Made by a program: the position numbers and the translations under genes. 64,000 nucleotides of DNA from Bacillus sp. B-jedd (GTDB lineage: Bacteria > Bacillota > Bacilli > Bacillales > Cytobacillaceae). Location of the stretch: positions 3,369,001 through 3,433,000 of the forward strand of contig NZ_CCXR01000001.1 in assembly GCF_000821085.1 (NCBI RefSeq), read 5' to 3'. Positions within the stretch are counted from its first letter, which is position 1, and each line of letters begins with the position of its first letter. The notes below the pieces were generated by a model, which saw only the letters and a program-made list of their open reading frames with translations, searched no databases and had not been told where the DNA came from. Below, in pieces: positions 45,623 through 59,638 of the stretch.

Positions 45623-46504
45623 GTGAGACTAAAAGAACTTGCTGTATTGTTCGCGTTGGCAGCTTTGTTTGGGTCATCCTTCCTATTCGTGCGGATTGCC
45701 TCTCCCGCCATCGGCCCTTACTTGACCACCCACGGACGGGCCGCATTTGCCGCACTCGGCTTGCTGGCCATAGCCCTACTTTTCCGGAAACCAATCGATC
45801 TTAAACTGCGCTGGAAGCAGTACTTCATCATCGGCGCCCTGAATTCAGCCATACCCTTTACTCTCGTTTCCCTGGCAGCCCTCCATTTGAACGCGTCCTT
45901 ATTAGCCATCATCAACGCCATGGTTCCCTTCTTCACTGCAATCGCTGTCTGGGCTTGGTTGAAGGAAAAACTCACTTTTGCAAAAAGCGCGGGAATCCTC
46001 CTTGGATTGATTGGTGTCGTCATCACAGTCGGCTGGAGTCCAGTAGAACCCTCCCTTGAGGTATTTTTGGCATGTCTCTGCTCCTTGCTTTCGACGATTT
46101 CCTATGCCTTCGGAGGTGTATATGCTAAAAAAACTTTTAAGGACAGCTCGCCATTCGCGGTTTCAACCGGACAGCTGATAGGCGCCACAATCCTATTAAT
46201 CCCGATCACCGTGGTTGGCTTCCCGGCACAACCGCTGGCCATCAGCCCGGCCGTTTTGTACTCGGTCCTCGGCGTCGCCATCTTCTCAACCGCCTTGGGC
46301 TACGTCCTCTATTACTATCTGATCAAAAACGTTGGTCCAACCAAGACGGTAACTGTCACCTTCCTCATCCCGCCCTTCGGCATGGTTTGGGGCGCCATCT
46401 TTCTCAATGAACAAATCACCGCCGGAATGATCGCCGGCCTGCTCATCATCCTCGGCAGCCTCGCCCTCATCACAGGCATCGGCAAAAAAAGAAGCAGGGA
46501 CTAA
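45623..46504 (+). CDS. EamA-family (DMT superfamily) transporter
   Basis: A 293-residue membrane protein with ten predicted helices in two EamA repeats (about 5-135 and 148-285). It shows FGSSFLFVRIASPAIGPYL at the first helices and a second-repeat LLSTISYAFGGVYAKK. Such proteins export amino acids or other metabolites. It starts at GTG 45623, seven bases after AAGGGGCG. It stands alone, convergent with lacZ of locus 3. The 3' end overlaps a perfect palindrome that serves as a terminator on the other strand. Substrate not predictable. Confidence 0.85.
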   Translation: MRLKELAVLFALAALFGSSFLFVRIASPAIGPYLTTHGRAAFAALGLLAIALLFRKPIDLKLRWKQYFIIGALNSAIPFTLVSLAALHLNASLLAIINAMVPFFTAIAVWAWLKEKLTFAKSAGILLGLIGVVITVGWSPVEPSLEVFLACLCSLLSTISYAFGGVYAKKTFKDSSPFAVSTGQLIGATILLIPITVVGFPAQPLAISPAVLYSVLGVAIFSTALGYVLYYYLIKNVGPTKTVTVTFLIPPFGMVWGAIFLNEQITAGMIAGLLIILGSLALITGIGKKRSRD

Positions 46505-46516
46505 GCTCCCTGCTTC
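46484..46516 (-). terminator. Terminator palindrome at the 3' end of the EamA gene
   Basis: GAAGCAGGGA (46491-46500) and TCCCTGCTTC (46507-46516) form a perfect 10-bp stem spanning the EamA stop codon. Read on the minus strand it is followed by TTTTTTT, whose template lies inside the EamA coding sequence. It can end minus-strand transcription coming from locus 3 and may slow plus-strand transcription. Confidence 0.65.
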
Positions 46517-46685
46517 CGAAAGTTCTCTATATTCATCCAAAGCGAAAACCTGGACAACCCCAAAGAATAGGTCCGCCCCCCTTCCGGCAAAAGAAAAACC
46601 TTCCGCGGGGCACTCTATCCCGGTTGCCGAGGCTCCCGCCATCCTCGAAACCTTCTTTGCTTCGAGTAACCGCCGCTCCGTTACC

Positions 46686-46986
46686 GGTTGGTTCCTTTTT
46701 CACCCGCGACGGGCTTAGAGGTCGGTTCTATTCGACCGTAGAGGAATTTTCCGAGCGATGAGATCGGTTCTATTCGACCATAGAGAAGTTTTCCGACCGC
46801 TACGGTCGTTGAGACTGATTCTCTGTGACCGTTTGAATCCTTTCTCACCCGCGAAGGGCTTAGAGACAACTTCTCTGTTACCGTTTGAATCCTTTCTCAT
46901 CCGCAACGGGCTTAGAGACCGCTGCTCTGTGACAGGTTGGATACTTTCTCACCCGCGAAGGGCTTAGAGACCGAGCTTGATCAGGT
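46686..46986. repeat. Tandem 52-bp repeat, six units
   Basis: Six adjacent units lie at 46686, 46738, 46780, 46831, 46883 and 46935. Their lengths are 52, 42, 51, 52, 52 and 52 bp. The three rightmost share CTTTCTCA-CCGC-A-GGGCTTAGAGAC, while the left three are more diverged. A partial unit precedes at about 46664-46685. There are no unique spacers, so it is not CRISPR. Because 52 is not a multiple of three, the small open frames in it are not a repeated protein. It lies between the convergent EamA and lacZ genes. Confidence 0.85.
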
Positions 46987-47003
46987 CTTCTCCCGAGAAC
47001 AGG

Positions 47004-50901
<3,898 letters not shown>

Positions 50902-50902
<1 letters not shown>

Positions 50903-51819
50903 TAATCTTCACCTACCAATTTCATCTGGATCCATGAAATGACTGCCGTGATCATGACTAGCGCATAAGCAATCGCGGACGCATAGCCAAAGTCGAAAAA
51001 CTTAAAGCCTGTTTCGTATAAATAAAGCGTAATCGTCATCGTCGCGCTGTTCGGGCCGCCCTGTGTCAAAATAAACGGCTCGTCAAACAACTGAAGTGTC
51101 CCAATCGTCGACATGACCACGGTAAAAATGAATACCGGCTTCAACTGGGGCAGCGTGATCATGAAAAATTGTTTCACCTTTCCCGCGCCGTCGATACTTG
51201 CCGCTTCATATAAATCAGCCGGGATATTCTGCAGCCCCGCTAAGAAGATGACCATATTGTATCCGGTCCATCTCCACGTCATTACGAGAATGACAGAAAC
51301 CTTTGCCCAAAACGGAGTCGTCAACCATGGAATTTTGTCCATGCCAACGAGCGATAGAAGATAGTTTACTAGTCCGAAATGCTCGTCCAAGAGAATCATA
51401 AAGACAATCGAGGCAGCGACAAGCGCCGTAATCGCCGGCATGAAATAAGCAATCCTGAAAAGTGACTTCGCCTTAATCAGGGCCGAATTGAGTCCGACAG
51501 CGATAAGGATCGCCAAAAAGATCATAAGGGGCACTTGGACAATCAAGATCTGAAAGGTGTTCATCAATGATTTATAAAAAATCGGGTCATGGAACAACCT
51601 TGTGTAGTTGGCAAAACCAACAAATGTTTTTTCTACGCCCTGCACTTTTTGAAAGCTTAGGATGAACGAAGAAATGACGGGATAAACAGTAAAAATCAAG
51701 ATTAGGATAAATGCCGGAGCCACAAACAAATATGGCGCATTTTTAGGGGTTAATAGGTTCTTTCTCGTTTTAGGTTGATATTTAGGGGCAGAACTTACTA
51801 CCGGTTCCGTACTTTTCAC
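50902..51819 (-). CDS. Carbohydrate ABC transporter permease (MalF type), locus 3
   Basis: A 305-residue permease with an N-terminal cytoplasmic segment, six helices and the EAA loop EAASIDGAGKVKQFFMITLP. It starts at GTG 51819 behind AGGAGG. It resembles the locus-1 MalF-type permease, for example in LQLFDEPFILTQGGPNSATM versus LQLFDEVMNITAGGPGNATM, so the two importers are related. Confidence 0.9.
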
Positions 51820-51908
51820 TTATTGCGCCTCCTGACTTCCGAATAACCTTCATATGATGGAAATGAGAGAAGGAGCGTTGCCCTCTCTCATTTCGGCCAG
51901 CCATTTAT

Positions 51909-53201
51909 TTATTTCATTTGGTTTTCAAGTTGTTTCTGTGCATTCTTCAAGGCAGATTCCACTGATTTGTTTTCCAGAAGAATCGCTGCTTGTGAATCAG
52001 AAACCAAACTGCTTGCTTTTGCATAGTCCTTGGTCAAATGAATTTTAGGAACTTCGTCCACAATCTCAGCAAAACGCTTGAAGATTGGCCCATTGTTAAA
52101 GTATTCATTATTAGCCGTAAATTGCTCTTCATTATAGGTTTCCTTCAATGATGGGAAGAGACCGTAATTATTGAACCCGATCATTTGTGGTTCCTTATTT
52201 GTTGTAAAGTACTCAAGGAATGCATAAGCCGCAGATTCATTCTTAGTGGAAGCTGGAATCAATAAGGACGATCCCCCTACGTTTGCATAGCGGCTTCCGC
52301 CTTCTTTAAAGGCCGGCAAGAAAAACACATCCCATTTGCCTTTCAAATCAGGAGCCTGGTCCATAATCGTGCCTGTATACCAAACACCATAAGGAATCGT
52401 CGCTACTTCACCATTGACGGTTGCTGTTACAATTCCGTCCCAGCCCTTGTTGTTCAAAATCAAATCTTCGTCATGAAGCTGTTTAATCACCTTCATCGCG
52501 CGAACCGCTTCAGGAGACTGGAGCGTAATCTTTTCATCTTCATTGAAATAAGACAGTCCTTGCTGCTGCATCATCATTTGGAAAACGCCATCATAGTTGG
52601 GAATATCAATCGGAAGCATCTTTTTGCCGGTTGCTTCTTTAATTTTCTTACCAGCGGCGATATAGTCGTCCCAAGTCTTAATCGATTCAGGATCTACGCC
52701 GGCCTTTTCAAAATAATCAACCCGGTAAAAGACTCCTGCAGGGCCGATATCCCATGGCGCAGCGATGAAGTTTCCATCTTTATCCTGCACGGAGGCAACC
52801 TTTGCAGGGTTGAATGAATCCTTATGTTTGTCATATCCAAGCTTGCTCAAATTCAGGAATCCCTCTGGAAATTGGTTGATATATCCAGGAATCCGTTCGT
52901 CCTCCATGAGCACTACATCAGGAAGGCCGCTTCCTCTCGCAGCTAAACCAACCGTCAGCTTTTCGTAAAGGTCACCGCTGTTGAAGTCTTCAACCTGTAC
53001 TTTTACATCAGGATATTTTTTCTGGAAGTCTTCGACCGCTTCCTTCATTGTTGCTGCTGCGATATCCCATCCCCAAACCGTAATGGTGCCTGCAGGGTTT
53101 TTCGCATCACCTGTTTTTTCCCCAGCGTCTGAGGATTTGTTCGAGCAAGCTGACAGTACTAAGAGCATTATAGCTAGTAACAGTGAAAGATACTTTTTCA
53201 T
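51909..53201 (-). CDS. Sugar ABC transporter substrate-binding lipoprotein, locus 3
   Basis: A 430-residue family-1 solute-binding lipoprotein (lipobox LSAC, Cys19). The ATG at 53201 follows TGGGGGA and begins the signal peptide; the open frame upstream is not part of the protein. It is the first gene of the locus-3 operon. Immediately upstream lies a MITE-like repeat, so its promoter is either between 53202 and 53252 or beyond the repeat. Confidence 0.9.
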   Translation of the reverse strand: MKKYLSLLLAIMLLVLSACSNKSSDAGEKTGDAKNPAGTITVWGWDIAAATMKEAVEDFQKKYPDVKVQVEDFNSGDLYEKLTVGLAARGSGLPDVVLMEDERIPGYINQFPEGFLNLSKLGYDKHKDSFNPAKVASVQDKDGNFIAAPWDIGPAGVFYRVDYFEKAGVDPESIKTWDDYIAAGKKIKEATGKKMLPIDIPNYDGVFQMMMQQQGLSYFNEDEKITLQSPEAVRAMKVIKQLHDEDLILNNKGWDGIVTATVNGEVATIPYGVWYTGTIMDQAPDLKGKWDVFFLPAFKEGGSRYANVGGSSLLIPASTKNESAAYAFLEYFTTNKEPQMIGFNNYGLFPSLKETYNEEQFTANNEYFNNGPIFKRFAEIVDEVPKIHLTKDYAKASSLVSDSQAAILLENKSVESALKNAQKQLENQMK

Positions 53202-53252
53202 AATTGGTCCCCCAATTTTTTGTATTGTTTTTTTACTGCTGGATTGCGAGAT

Positions 53253-53490
53253 TACTATATAAGTTGTTTGCTTGATTTCCGCTCCCGGCACTTCGCTTTC
53301 CATGGGGCGCCAGTGGAGCCTCCTCGGCGCTTAAGCGCCTCCGGGGTCTCCACTTGCCGCTACATCCCATAGGACAAACAGCTTCCTCGATTAGCTTTGC
53401 ACGAAGGAAACGCGATAGCGTTTTCGAGGAGTCTACGTGCCTTCCGCTCCAATCATCTATGCATAAATCTTTAATACAACCTATATAGTT
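53253..53490 (-). repeat. MITE-like repeat, subfamily A, copy 2
   Basis: A 238-bp element with terminal inverted repeats TACTATATAAGTTG and CAACCTATATAGTT, matching the ends of the copy at 125-406. The interior shows the same modules (GGAGCCTCCTCGGCGCTTAAGC, TTCGAGGAGTCTACGTGCC). It is inserted about 50 bases upstream of the locus-3 lipoprotein gene and separates it from the AT-rich region with candidate operators. Confidence 0.75.
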
Positions 53491-53837
53491 AAAGTCTTAA
53501 CTTTGAGTATGTTTGGTTTAATATTCTGTCAATTATTTGAAACCCCTTACATTATTACTTATACTCCCAACCCCTTTTCAGTAAAAGACAACGGTTTTTA
53601 CTTTTTCATTTTAACTCTGTCTGAGGTAACATTCAATATTTTCTATGAAATTTACACATAAAATTTTAGTAAAATTCAATTAAATTAAGTAAAACAGGGT
53701 GATTTTTGAAAATAACAGTAAAAAATACCCTTTTTTGTTATGTTTTTGGTTCATCCAGATGATTTTATTAAGATGTGTTTTAGTAAAAACATTCGGCCTT
53801 TATCAGTTCGTTGTCGCTTTTAATATCCAAGGGGAAT
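53491..53837. promoter_or_regulatory. AT-rich regulatory region with TTTTAGTAAAA palindromes
   Basis: This gene-free stretch between the repeat and the LacI gene contains TTTTAGTAAAA at 53664-53674 and 53778-53788, plus several AGTAAAA half-sites. The same motif recurs at 55993-56034. The palindrome is a plausible operator of the adjacent LacI protein (GalR/GanR type). Confidence 0.5.
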
Positions 53838-54874
<1,037 letters not shown>

Positions 54875-54938
54875 CTACTTAATTTGTATTTAACTACTTC
54901 CATCATAACAAATACCTTTACGAGAAGCTTCCAAAACC

Positions 54939-55832
54939 TTACATAGCTTCCTCGATGGGTTCCTCGACAGGTCTCTTTTTGAAAAATTTGAGCTTCGTTT
55001 CCGAAATCACAATGGCAAATAGTATGAGAATCGCCCCGATAATCATTTTCAACGTAATGACCTCACTAAGCAGGATGATGGAGAAGACCATCCCCCAAAA
55101 AGCCTCCGTTGACAAAATGATCGCCGCACTTGTTTCCGTCGTGTATTTTTGCGCGAATGTCTGCAATAAAAATGCAAGCGACGTGGAGAAAACCCCCAAG
55201 TATAAAACATTGGAAACCCCTTCTGGATTCATTGAAAGGGACGTTTCCCCCTTGAAGAAAACAATTACAAATCCCAAAACGGCTGCCGTTCCCATTTGGA
55301 CAAGGGTTAAAAGAATTGGATCTTCATCCTTAACAAACTGCGTGGTGTAGAAAATATGGAACGCAAACCCAACCGCGCATATTAACGTAAGCAGGTCCCC
55401 AATATTTACTTCAGCAGTAAGCTTCAGTGAAATCGCCCCAACCCCCGAAATCGCGAGAATTGCTCCAAAAAGTTCAAACCGGTCCATTTTCCGCTTATAA
55501 ATAAAATACGCAATGAATGGGACAATCACCACATTCACCGCAGTGAGAAAGGCATTTTTCGAAGGAGTTGTATACTGCAGCCCAACCGTTTGAAACGCAA
55601 ATGCCAAATACAAAAAGATCCCGAGCACTGATCCTTTAAGAATAGTACTCTTTTTAATCTTCTTTAGTTTCCCGAAAAACACAACGCCTAACAAAAGGGC
55701 GCCAATAAAAAACCGGATCGCTAAAATCTGGTATGGTGTATAATGCTCAAGCGCAGCCGCGCTTGCGACAAAACCGCTTCCCCAAATAATCGCTACAATC
55801 GTAAGACTCAATTCTCCAATATGTTTCTTCAT
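54939..55832 (-). CDS. EamA-family (DMT superfamily) transporter, second gene
   Basis: A 297-residue membrane protein with ten predicted helices (two EamA repeats, about 5-135 and 148-280). It shows IIWGSGFVASAAALEHYTPY near the N-terminus and a second-repeat AEAFWGMVFSIILLSE-like segment. The C-terminus is acidic. GAGGATGATTAG precedes the ATG. It lies upstream of the LacI gene on the same strand and is only distantly related to the EamA protein at 45.6 kb. The substrate is unknown; many relatives export amino acids or drugs. Confidence 0.85.
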   Translation of the reverse strand: MKKHIGELSLTIVAIIWGSGFVASAAALEHYTPYQILAIRFFIGALLLGVVFFGKLKKIKKSTILKGSVLGIFLYLAFAFQTVGLQYTTPSKNAFLTAVNVVIVPFIAYFIYKRKMDRFELFGAILAISGVGAISLKLTAEVNIGDLLTLICAVGFAFHIFYTTQFVKDEDPILLTLVQMGTAAVLGFVIVFFKGETSLSMNPEGVSNVLYLGVFSTSLAFLLQTFAQKYTTETSAAIILSTEAFWGMVFSIILLSEVITLKMIIGAILILFAIVISETKLKFFKKRPVEEPIEEAM

Positions 55833-55992
55833 CTAATCATCCTCTAAACTTTTCTCCACTCGAACCTTGGCCAATTAACAACATTACAAAACCAAAAACC
55901 GTATAAACCTAATTCTCTATCCATCATTTTATCGCATAAGCCATAGCAGAAGAAATGTCTTTTTTAAACTAACAACTAAATTATATTCTGAT

Positions 55993-56034
55993 TTTTAGTA
56001 AATGTAAACAGATTTTCCGCTTATTTTACTAAAA
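55993..56034. promoter_or_regulatory. Pair of TTTTAGTAAA-type palindromes before EamA/YjbQ
   Basis: TTTTAGTAAAT (55993-56003) and TTTTACTAAAA (56024-56034) lie 31 bp apart in the divergent gap. They match the sites near the locus-3 LacI gene, so that repressor may also act here. Confidence 0.4.
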
Positions 56035-56113
56035 CAAAAACCTTGATTCCCTCTATGTGCATCATTGAAATCCCTATAGTAAAGTAATAGGAAAGACCAA
56101 AAGGAGGCCAACC

Positions 56114-56509
56114 ATGTTAAAGAAATTCACACTGGAAACAAAATCGAGGGACGAAATGGTCGAAATCACCGAGCTCATCCAGAACTATGTATCCGGACAA
56201 GGGCTGCAGGATGGCGCGGTCATCGTTTATTGCCCGCACACGACAGCCGGCTTCACCATCAATGAAAACGCCGACCCCGACGTCAAGCGTGACATGATCC
56301 GCCGCTTTGATGAAGTCTACCCGTGGTACCATAACTTGGACAGGCATATGGAAGGGAACACAGCCGCCCACATGAAAGCAAGCACCGTCGGCCCCTCCCA
56401 GCACGTCATCATCAACGATGGCCGGCTTTTGCTCGGAACATGGCAGGGGATCTACTTCTGTGAATTCGACGGTCCCCGGACCCGACACTTTTACGTTAAA
56501 ACACTTTAA
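56114..56509 (+). CDS. yjbQ: YjbQ family (UPF0047) secondary thiamine-phosphate synthase-like enzyme
   Basis: A 131-residue complete member of the YjbQ/UPF0047 family. It has the conserved [20 protein letters not shown] (about 55-74), the [13 protein letters not shown] histidine region (about 89-101), and [20 protein letters not shown] (about 104-123). Some members have weak thiamine-phosphate synthase activity. AAAGGAGG lies six to eight bases before the ATG. It stands alone, followed by the subfamily-B repeat. Confidence 0.92.
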   Translation: MLKKFTLETKSRDEMVEITELIQNYVSGQGLQDGAVIVYCPHTTAGFTINENADPDVKRDMIRRFDEVYPWYHNLDRHMEGNTAAHMKASTVGPSQHVIINDGRLLLGTWQGIYFCEFDGPRTRHFYVKTL

Positions 56510-56521
56510 CAGAACGGCTCA

Positions 56522-56999
56522 GTTAAAGGTGAGTGTAGATTTTAAATGAGTTGATTGGAACGGAGGGGACTGACTCCTCGAAAATGCTAGCGCATTTCCT
56601 TCGTGCAAAGCCCATTCGAAGAAGCCAGTTGTCCTGCGGGATGCAGCGGCACGTGGAGACCCCACAGGCGTCTAGGACGCCGAGGAGGCTCCATAAAGAA
56701 CGGAGGGGACTGACTCCTCGAAAATGCTAGCGCATTTCCTTCGTGCAAAGCCCATTCGAAGAAGCCAGTTGTCCTGCGGGATGCAGCGGCACGTGGAGAC
56801 CCCACAGGCGTCTAGGACGCCGAGGAGGCTCCATAAAGAATGCTCCTGCGCCATAGATTATTCGGGGAAGAGAAACTTCAGCTCGTCGCAAAGCAGCACG
56901 AAGCCAATTCATGGATGTTTCTCATGATGTTGGTGCAGGTAGATGCTTCGCCCCGCGGAAAGCATGTCCCCGGAGTGGAAATCAACAATCAAGGATTAC
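56522..56999 (+). repeat. MITE-like repeat, subfamily B, copy with internal duplication
   Basis: A 478-bp element from GTTAAAGGTGAGTG to AACAATCAAGGATTAC, with ends as in the 27.3 and 38.4 kb copies. It contains two adjacent identical 140-bp units (56559-56698 and 56699-56838), followed by the module shared with the 38.4 kb copy (GCTCCTGCGCCATAGATTAT, then GAAGCCAATTCATGGATGTT). No protein is encoded despite several short open frames. Confidence 0.75.
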
Positions 57000-57013
57000 A
57001 GAGCCAACAGAAA

Positions 57014-57056
57014 AGGGACAGGTTCAAAAACCCAAGGAAGCATCGAACCGCTCCCT
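57014..57056. repeat. GGGACGGTTC-type hairpin element, copy 7
   Basis: GGGACAGGTTCAAAAACCC and AAGCATCGAACCGCTCCCT form an imperfect hairpin. It lies 15 bases from the end of the subfamily-B repeat and just beyond the terminator of the DUF3100 cluster. Confidence 0.5.
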
Positions 57057-57064
57057 GCCTCACT

Positions 57065-57101
57065 AAAAAACCCGCACGACTGCAGTAGCAGCCATGCGGG
57101 C
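57065..57101 (-). terminator. Terminator of the DUF3100 cluster
   Basis: On the minus strand, CCCGCA pairs with TGCGGG around an 18-nt loop, followed by TTTTTTAG. It lies 17 bases after the stop codon of the last gene. Confidence 0.75.
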
Positions 57102-57117
57102 CATTCTTTTCTCTTCC

Positions 57118-57573
57118 TTATATAATCCCCTGGAATCGGAGGATGATTTCCGCGATGATGGCGGATCCCAGATACGTTCCGAGCAACACGCACATCCCGA
57201 TGATAATCGTTTTCCAGCCGAGCTTGGCGAAGTCGGTCCAGGAGCGGCCGATGGAGATGCCGGCGTAAGCCAGGATCGGAGTTGCGATCGCCAGCAGATT
57301 TACCTGCGCAGTCCACTCGACAATTTTTTCCTGGAACGGCATGCCCGGAATCGTAATAATGAATCCAAGGATGCCGATGTAGGCGATGCTCGGAATCTTT
57401 TTGAACGGAAGGGCTTTATGGATGATCAGCCCGATTAAACTAAGTCCCACTAACACAAGCAATCCAGGAAGCGCGGCAAGCGGCATGACTTCATAACCAA
57501 TCCAGTTCCCCACAAGAACCAGCAAGGAAACAATAACAAATAAGACAACCCATTCTTGTATGCTTTTCAACAT
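57118..57573 (-). CDS. Small integral membrane protein of unknown function, partner of DUF3100 protein
   Basis: A 151-residue protein with about five hydrophobic segments (approximately 8-28, 34-51, 60-80, 92-110, 120-145). No enzyme motif was recognised. AAAGGGGG precedes the ATG, and the gene starts six bases after the stop of the DUF3100-like gene. The close pairing suggests the two form one transporter complex or that one protein was split in two. It is the last gene of the cluster, directly before a terminator. Confidence 0.75.
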   Translation of the reverse strand: MLKSIQEWVVLFVIVSLLVLVGNWIGYEVMPLAALPGLLVLVGLSLIGLIIHKALPFKKIPSIAYIGILGFIITIPGMPFQEKIVEWTAQVNLLAIATPILAYAGISIGRSWTDFAKLGWKTIIIGMCVLLGTYLGSAIIAEIILRFQGII

Positions 57574-57579
57574 TGGTTA

Positions 57580-58398
57580 TTACGCCCCCTTTGTGTTCGC
57601 TTCAACAGCTTTTTTATTTTTCACTCGCGATAGCATGCTATACAGCTTTTCAGTTAACGGCAGCCCGATCAAAATACTCGCATACAAACCAGTGACCGAT
57701 GTCAACAGGTTGCTGGCTCCAGAAAATGCGGTGATTTCGTCCGCCATGTCCGGAAAATTCGCCACGAGCGGCCCGAGTGAAGCAGCCGCCATACTACCGC
57801 TTCCGACGCCAGTCGCCATTGCGAAAGAGTACGGATGAAGAGGCGTGGCTGTCGCTAAAAATCCTGAAATAAGTCCAAGGAAAATCGATCCGAAAACCGT
57901 TCCGAAAATATAAATCGCCATTACGCCACGGCCCTCAGGTGAAGATAGACCGTATTTATCCGTGATCAGCGCCAGATTTGGCTCCCGGCCAATCGAGTGC
58001 GTCATCCCGACCGCTTCCCGCTTCAGACCAAGAAATACGGCAATCGGCAAAGCGAGGAAAATGGTTCCCAGGTTCCCAAGCTCCTGAAGAACGAGCGCCG
58101 GTCCCGCTTCAATCAGAAGCGGCAGCGCCGGACCAGCCTGAACGCCGAATTTTGCAATCAATAAAGTAAGTGTAATAAAGACAAGAGTCTCAGCGTTCTC
58201 AGACTGTTTCTTAGTTACAGCCGGAGTGAAATAAACGGCGATTCCGATGATGACCGCATACAGCATCGGCAGCAGCAGGATGACGCCGACCCCAACAGGG
58301 ATCCGATGCGTGCCAATCAACTCCGCCACCACAACAATCGCGAGCACCGTCAGATGCAATCGCCAGTCCTTCCATAAATCCCTAGCATTTTCACTCAT
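57580..58398 (-). CDS. DUF3100-like integral membrane protein, putative transporter
   Basis: A 272-residue protein with about seven to eight hydrophobic segments. Conserved-looking loops include GREPNLALITDKYGLSSPEG (about 138-157), ATGVGSGSMAAASLGPL (about 195-211) and FSGASNLLTSVTGLYAS (about 225-241). I recognise this pattern as DUF3100, a family without known function, often near M20 amidohydrolases. It is preceded 28 bases away by an M20 gene and followed 6 bases later by a small membrane protein, so transport of the M20 substrate or product is plausible. GGGGGAAGAGG precedes the ATG. The family call is from memory and not verified. Confidence 0.7.
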   Translation of the reverse strand: MSENARDLWKDWRLHLTVLAIVVVAELIGTHRIPVGVGVILLLPMLYAVIIGIAVYFTPAVTKKQSENAETLVFITLTLLIAKFGVQAGPALPLLIEAGPALVLQELGNLGTIFLALPIAVFLGLKREAVGMTHSIGREPNLALITDKYGLSSPEGRGVMAIYIFGTVFGSIFLGLISGFLATATPLHPYSFAMATGVGSGSMAAASLGPLVANFPDMADEITAFSGASNLLTSVTGLYASILIGLPLTEKLYSMLSRVKNKKAVEANTKGA

Positions 58399-58426
58399 TT
58401 CCTCTTCCCCCTTTTCGCATTGAACA

Positions 58427-59623
58427 TTAATTGCTTACGGCTTCGCCCGCATGCACCTTCATATACTCCAACGTCGCTTTTCCAAGCACCTTCGCAGCAA
58501 TCATCAGCGCGCGCTCGTCGATATCGAATTTAGGATGATGGTGTGGGTAGGAGTCAATCCACTCCGGGTTCTCCGCGCCCGTGAAAAAGAAAGTCCCCTT
58601 CACATGCTGCAAATAATACGCATAATCCTCGCCACCCATGACGGGTTCGGTTTCCGCCACCTTCTCAACGCCAGGCACATCCACCGCCAACCGCGCGACA
58701 AACTCTGTTTCTTCCTTATGATTGACCAAGGTCGGATAGCCGCGCGAATACTTGAATTCATAGTGAGCACCATTCACCTCGCACGTTCCGCGGACGACCC
58801 TTTCCATTTCCTTTTCGATAAAATTGCGGGTTTCTTCTTTAAAAGTTCTGACAGTACCGATCATTTCAGCCGTATCCGCGATGACGTTGTACGGATTTTT
58901 TGCCACGAATGACGTGACCGATACGACTGCTGAATCCAATGGATCGACCTTCCGGCTGACGATTTGCTGGAGATTGTTAATCAGTTGTCCCCCGACCAGG
59001 ATACTGTCAATCGTTTGGTGTGGATAAGCGCCATGCCCGCCGCGCCCCTGGATTTTAATATCGAATCGGTCCGGTGCCGCCTGAATCGCACCAACCCTGT
59101 ACCCAATCTCGCCAAGAGGCATTTGTGCCTGTAAGTGCGTTCCGAAAATCACATCGACACCCTCGAGGCAGCCATCTTCAATCATTGAGATTGCCCCGCC
59201 CGGAGGCAGCTCCTCCGCATGCTGATGGATGAACACGACCGTGCCCTCCAACTCGGCTTTCAACCCGTTCAACACCTTCGCAAGGCCAAGCAATGTCGCC
59301 GTATGTCCGTCATGGCCGCACGCATGCATCACCCCGTCATTCCGCGACTTGAAGGGCAAATCCGTCTGCTCCAAAATCGGCAGTGCATCGAAATCCGCCC
59401 GCAGCGCCACAGTCGGCCCCGGCCGGTCTCCCTTCAAATAAGCAACAACACCATTGCCGCCAACGCCTGTCCGGACTTCGTGTCCCAGCCCGTGATGATA
59501 ATCCGCGATGTATTCAGCTGTCTTTACCTCTTCAAAAGACAACTCCGGATACGCATGCAAATACCGGCGAATCGCAACGATTTCGTCATAAACTTCATCC
59601 AGCTTTTCGAATAAGTTCTCCAC
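58427..59623 (-). CDS. M20-family amidohydrolase (IAA-amino-acid hydrolase / N-acyl-amino-acid amidase type)
   Basis: A 398-residue cytoplasmic metallo-hydrolase. Metal-binding motifs are HACGHDGHTA near 101-110, HQHAEELPPGGA near 133-144 and a late MGGEDYAYYL near 350-359. The dimerisation domain carries GGHGAYPHQTIDS near 195-207. It starts at GTG 59623 behind AAGGAGGGA. This is a different subtype from the 43.0 kb M20 enzyme. In this cluster it would release a carboxylate or amine that the neighbouring dehydrogenases oxidise; the substrate is unknown. Confidence 0.9.
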   Translation of the reverse strand: MENLFEKLDEVYDEIVAIRRYLHAYPELSFEEVKTAEYIADYHHGLGHEVRTGVGGNGVVAYLKGDRPGPTVALRADFDALPILEQTDLPFKSRNDGVMHACGHDGHTATLLGLAKVLNGLKAELEGTVVFIHQHAEELPPGGAISMIEDGCLEGVDVIFGTHLQAQMPLGEIGYRVGAIQAAPDRFDIKIQGRGGHGAYPHQTIDSILVGGQLINNLQQIVSRKVDPLDSAVVSVTSFVAKNPYNVIADTAEMIGTVRTFKEETRNFIEKEMERVVRGTCEVNGAHYEFKYSRGYPTLVNHKEETEFVARLAVDVPGVEKVAETEPVMGGEDYAYYLQHVKGTFFFTGAENPEWIDSYPHHHPKFDIDERALMIAAKVLGKATLEYMKVHAGEAVSN

Positions 59624-59638
59624 TCCAGTCCCTCCTTG

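Noticed and set aside
46681..46906. Small minus-strand open frames in the 52-bp repeat
   Set aside because: The period is not a multiple of three, so each unit is read in a different frame; no ribosome site was seen.
46686..46986. Repeat array as a CRISPR
   Set aside because: Units are directly adjacent without unique spacers, vary in length, and no cas gene is near.
56587..57125. Several short open frames on both strands near 56.6-57.1 kb
   Set aside because: They arise from the duplicated repeat core; the frames are not conserved between copies.
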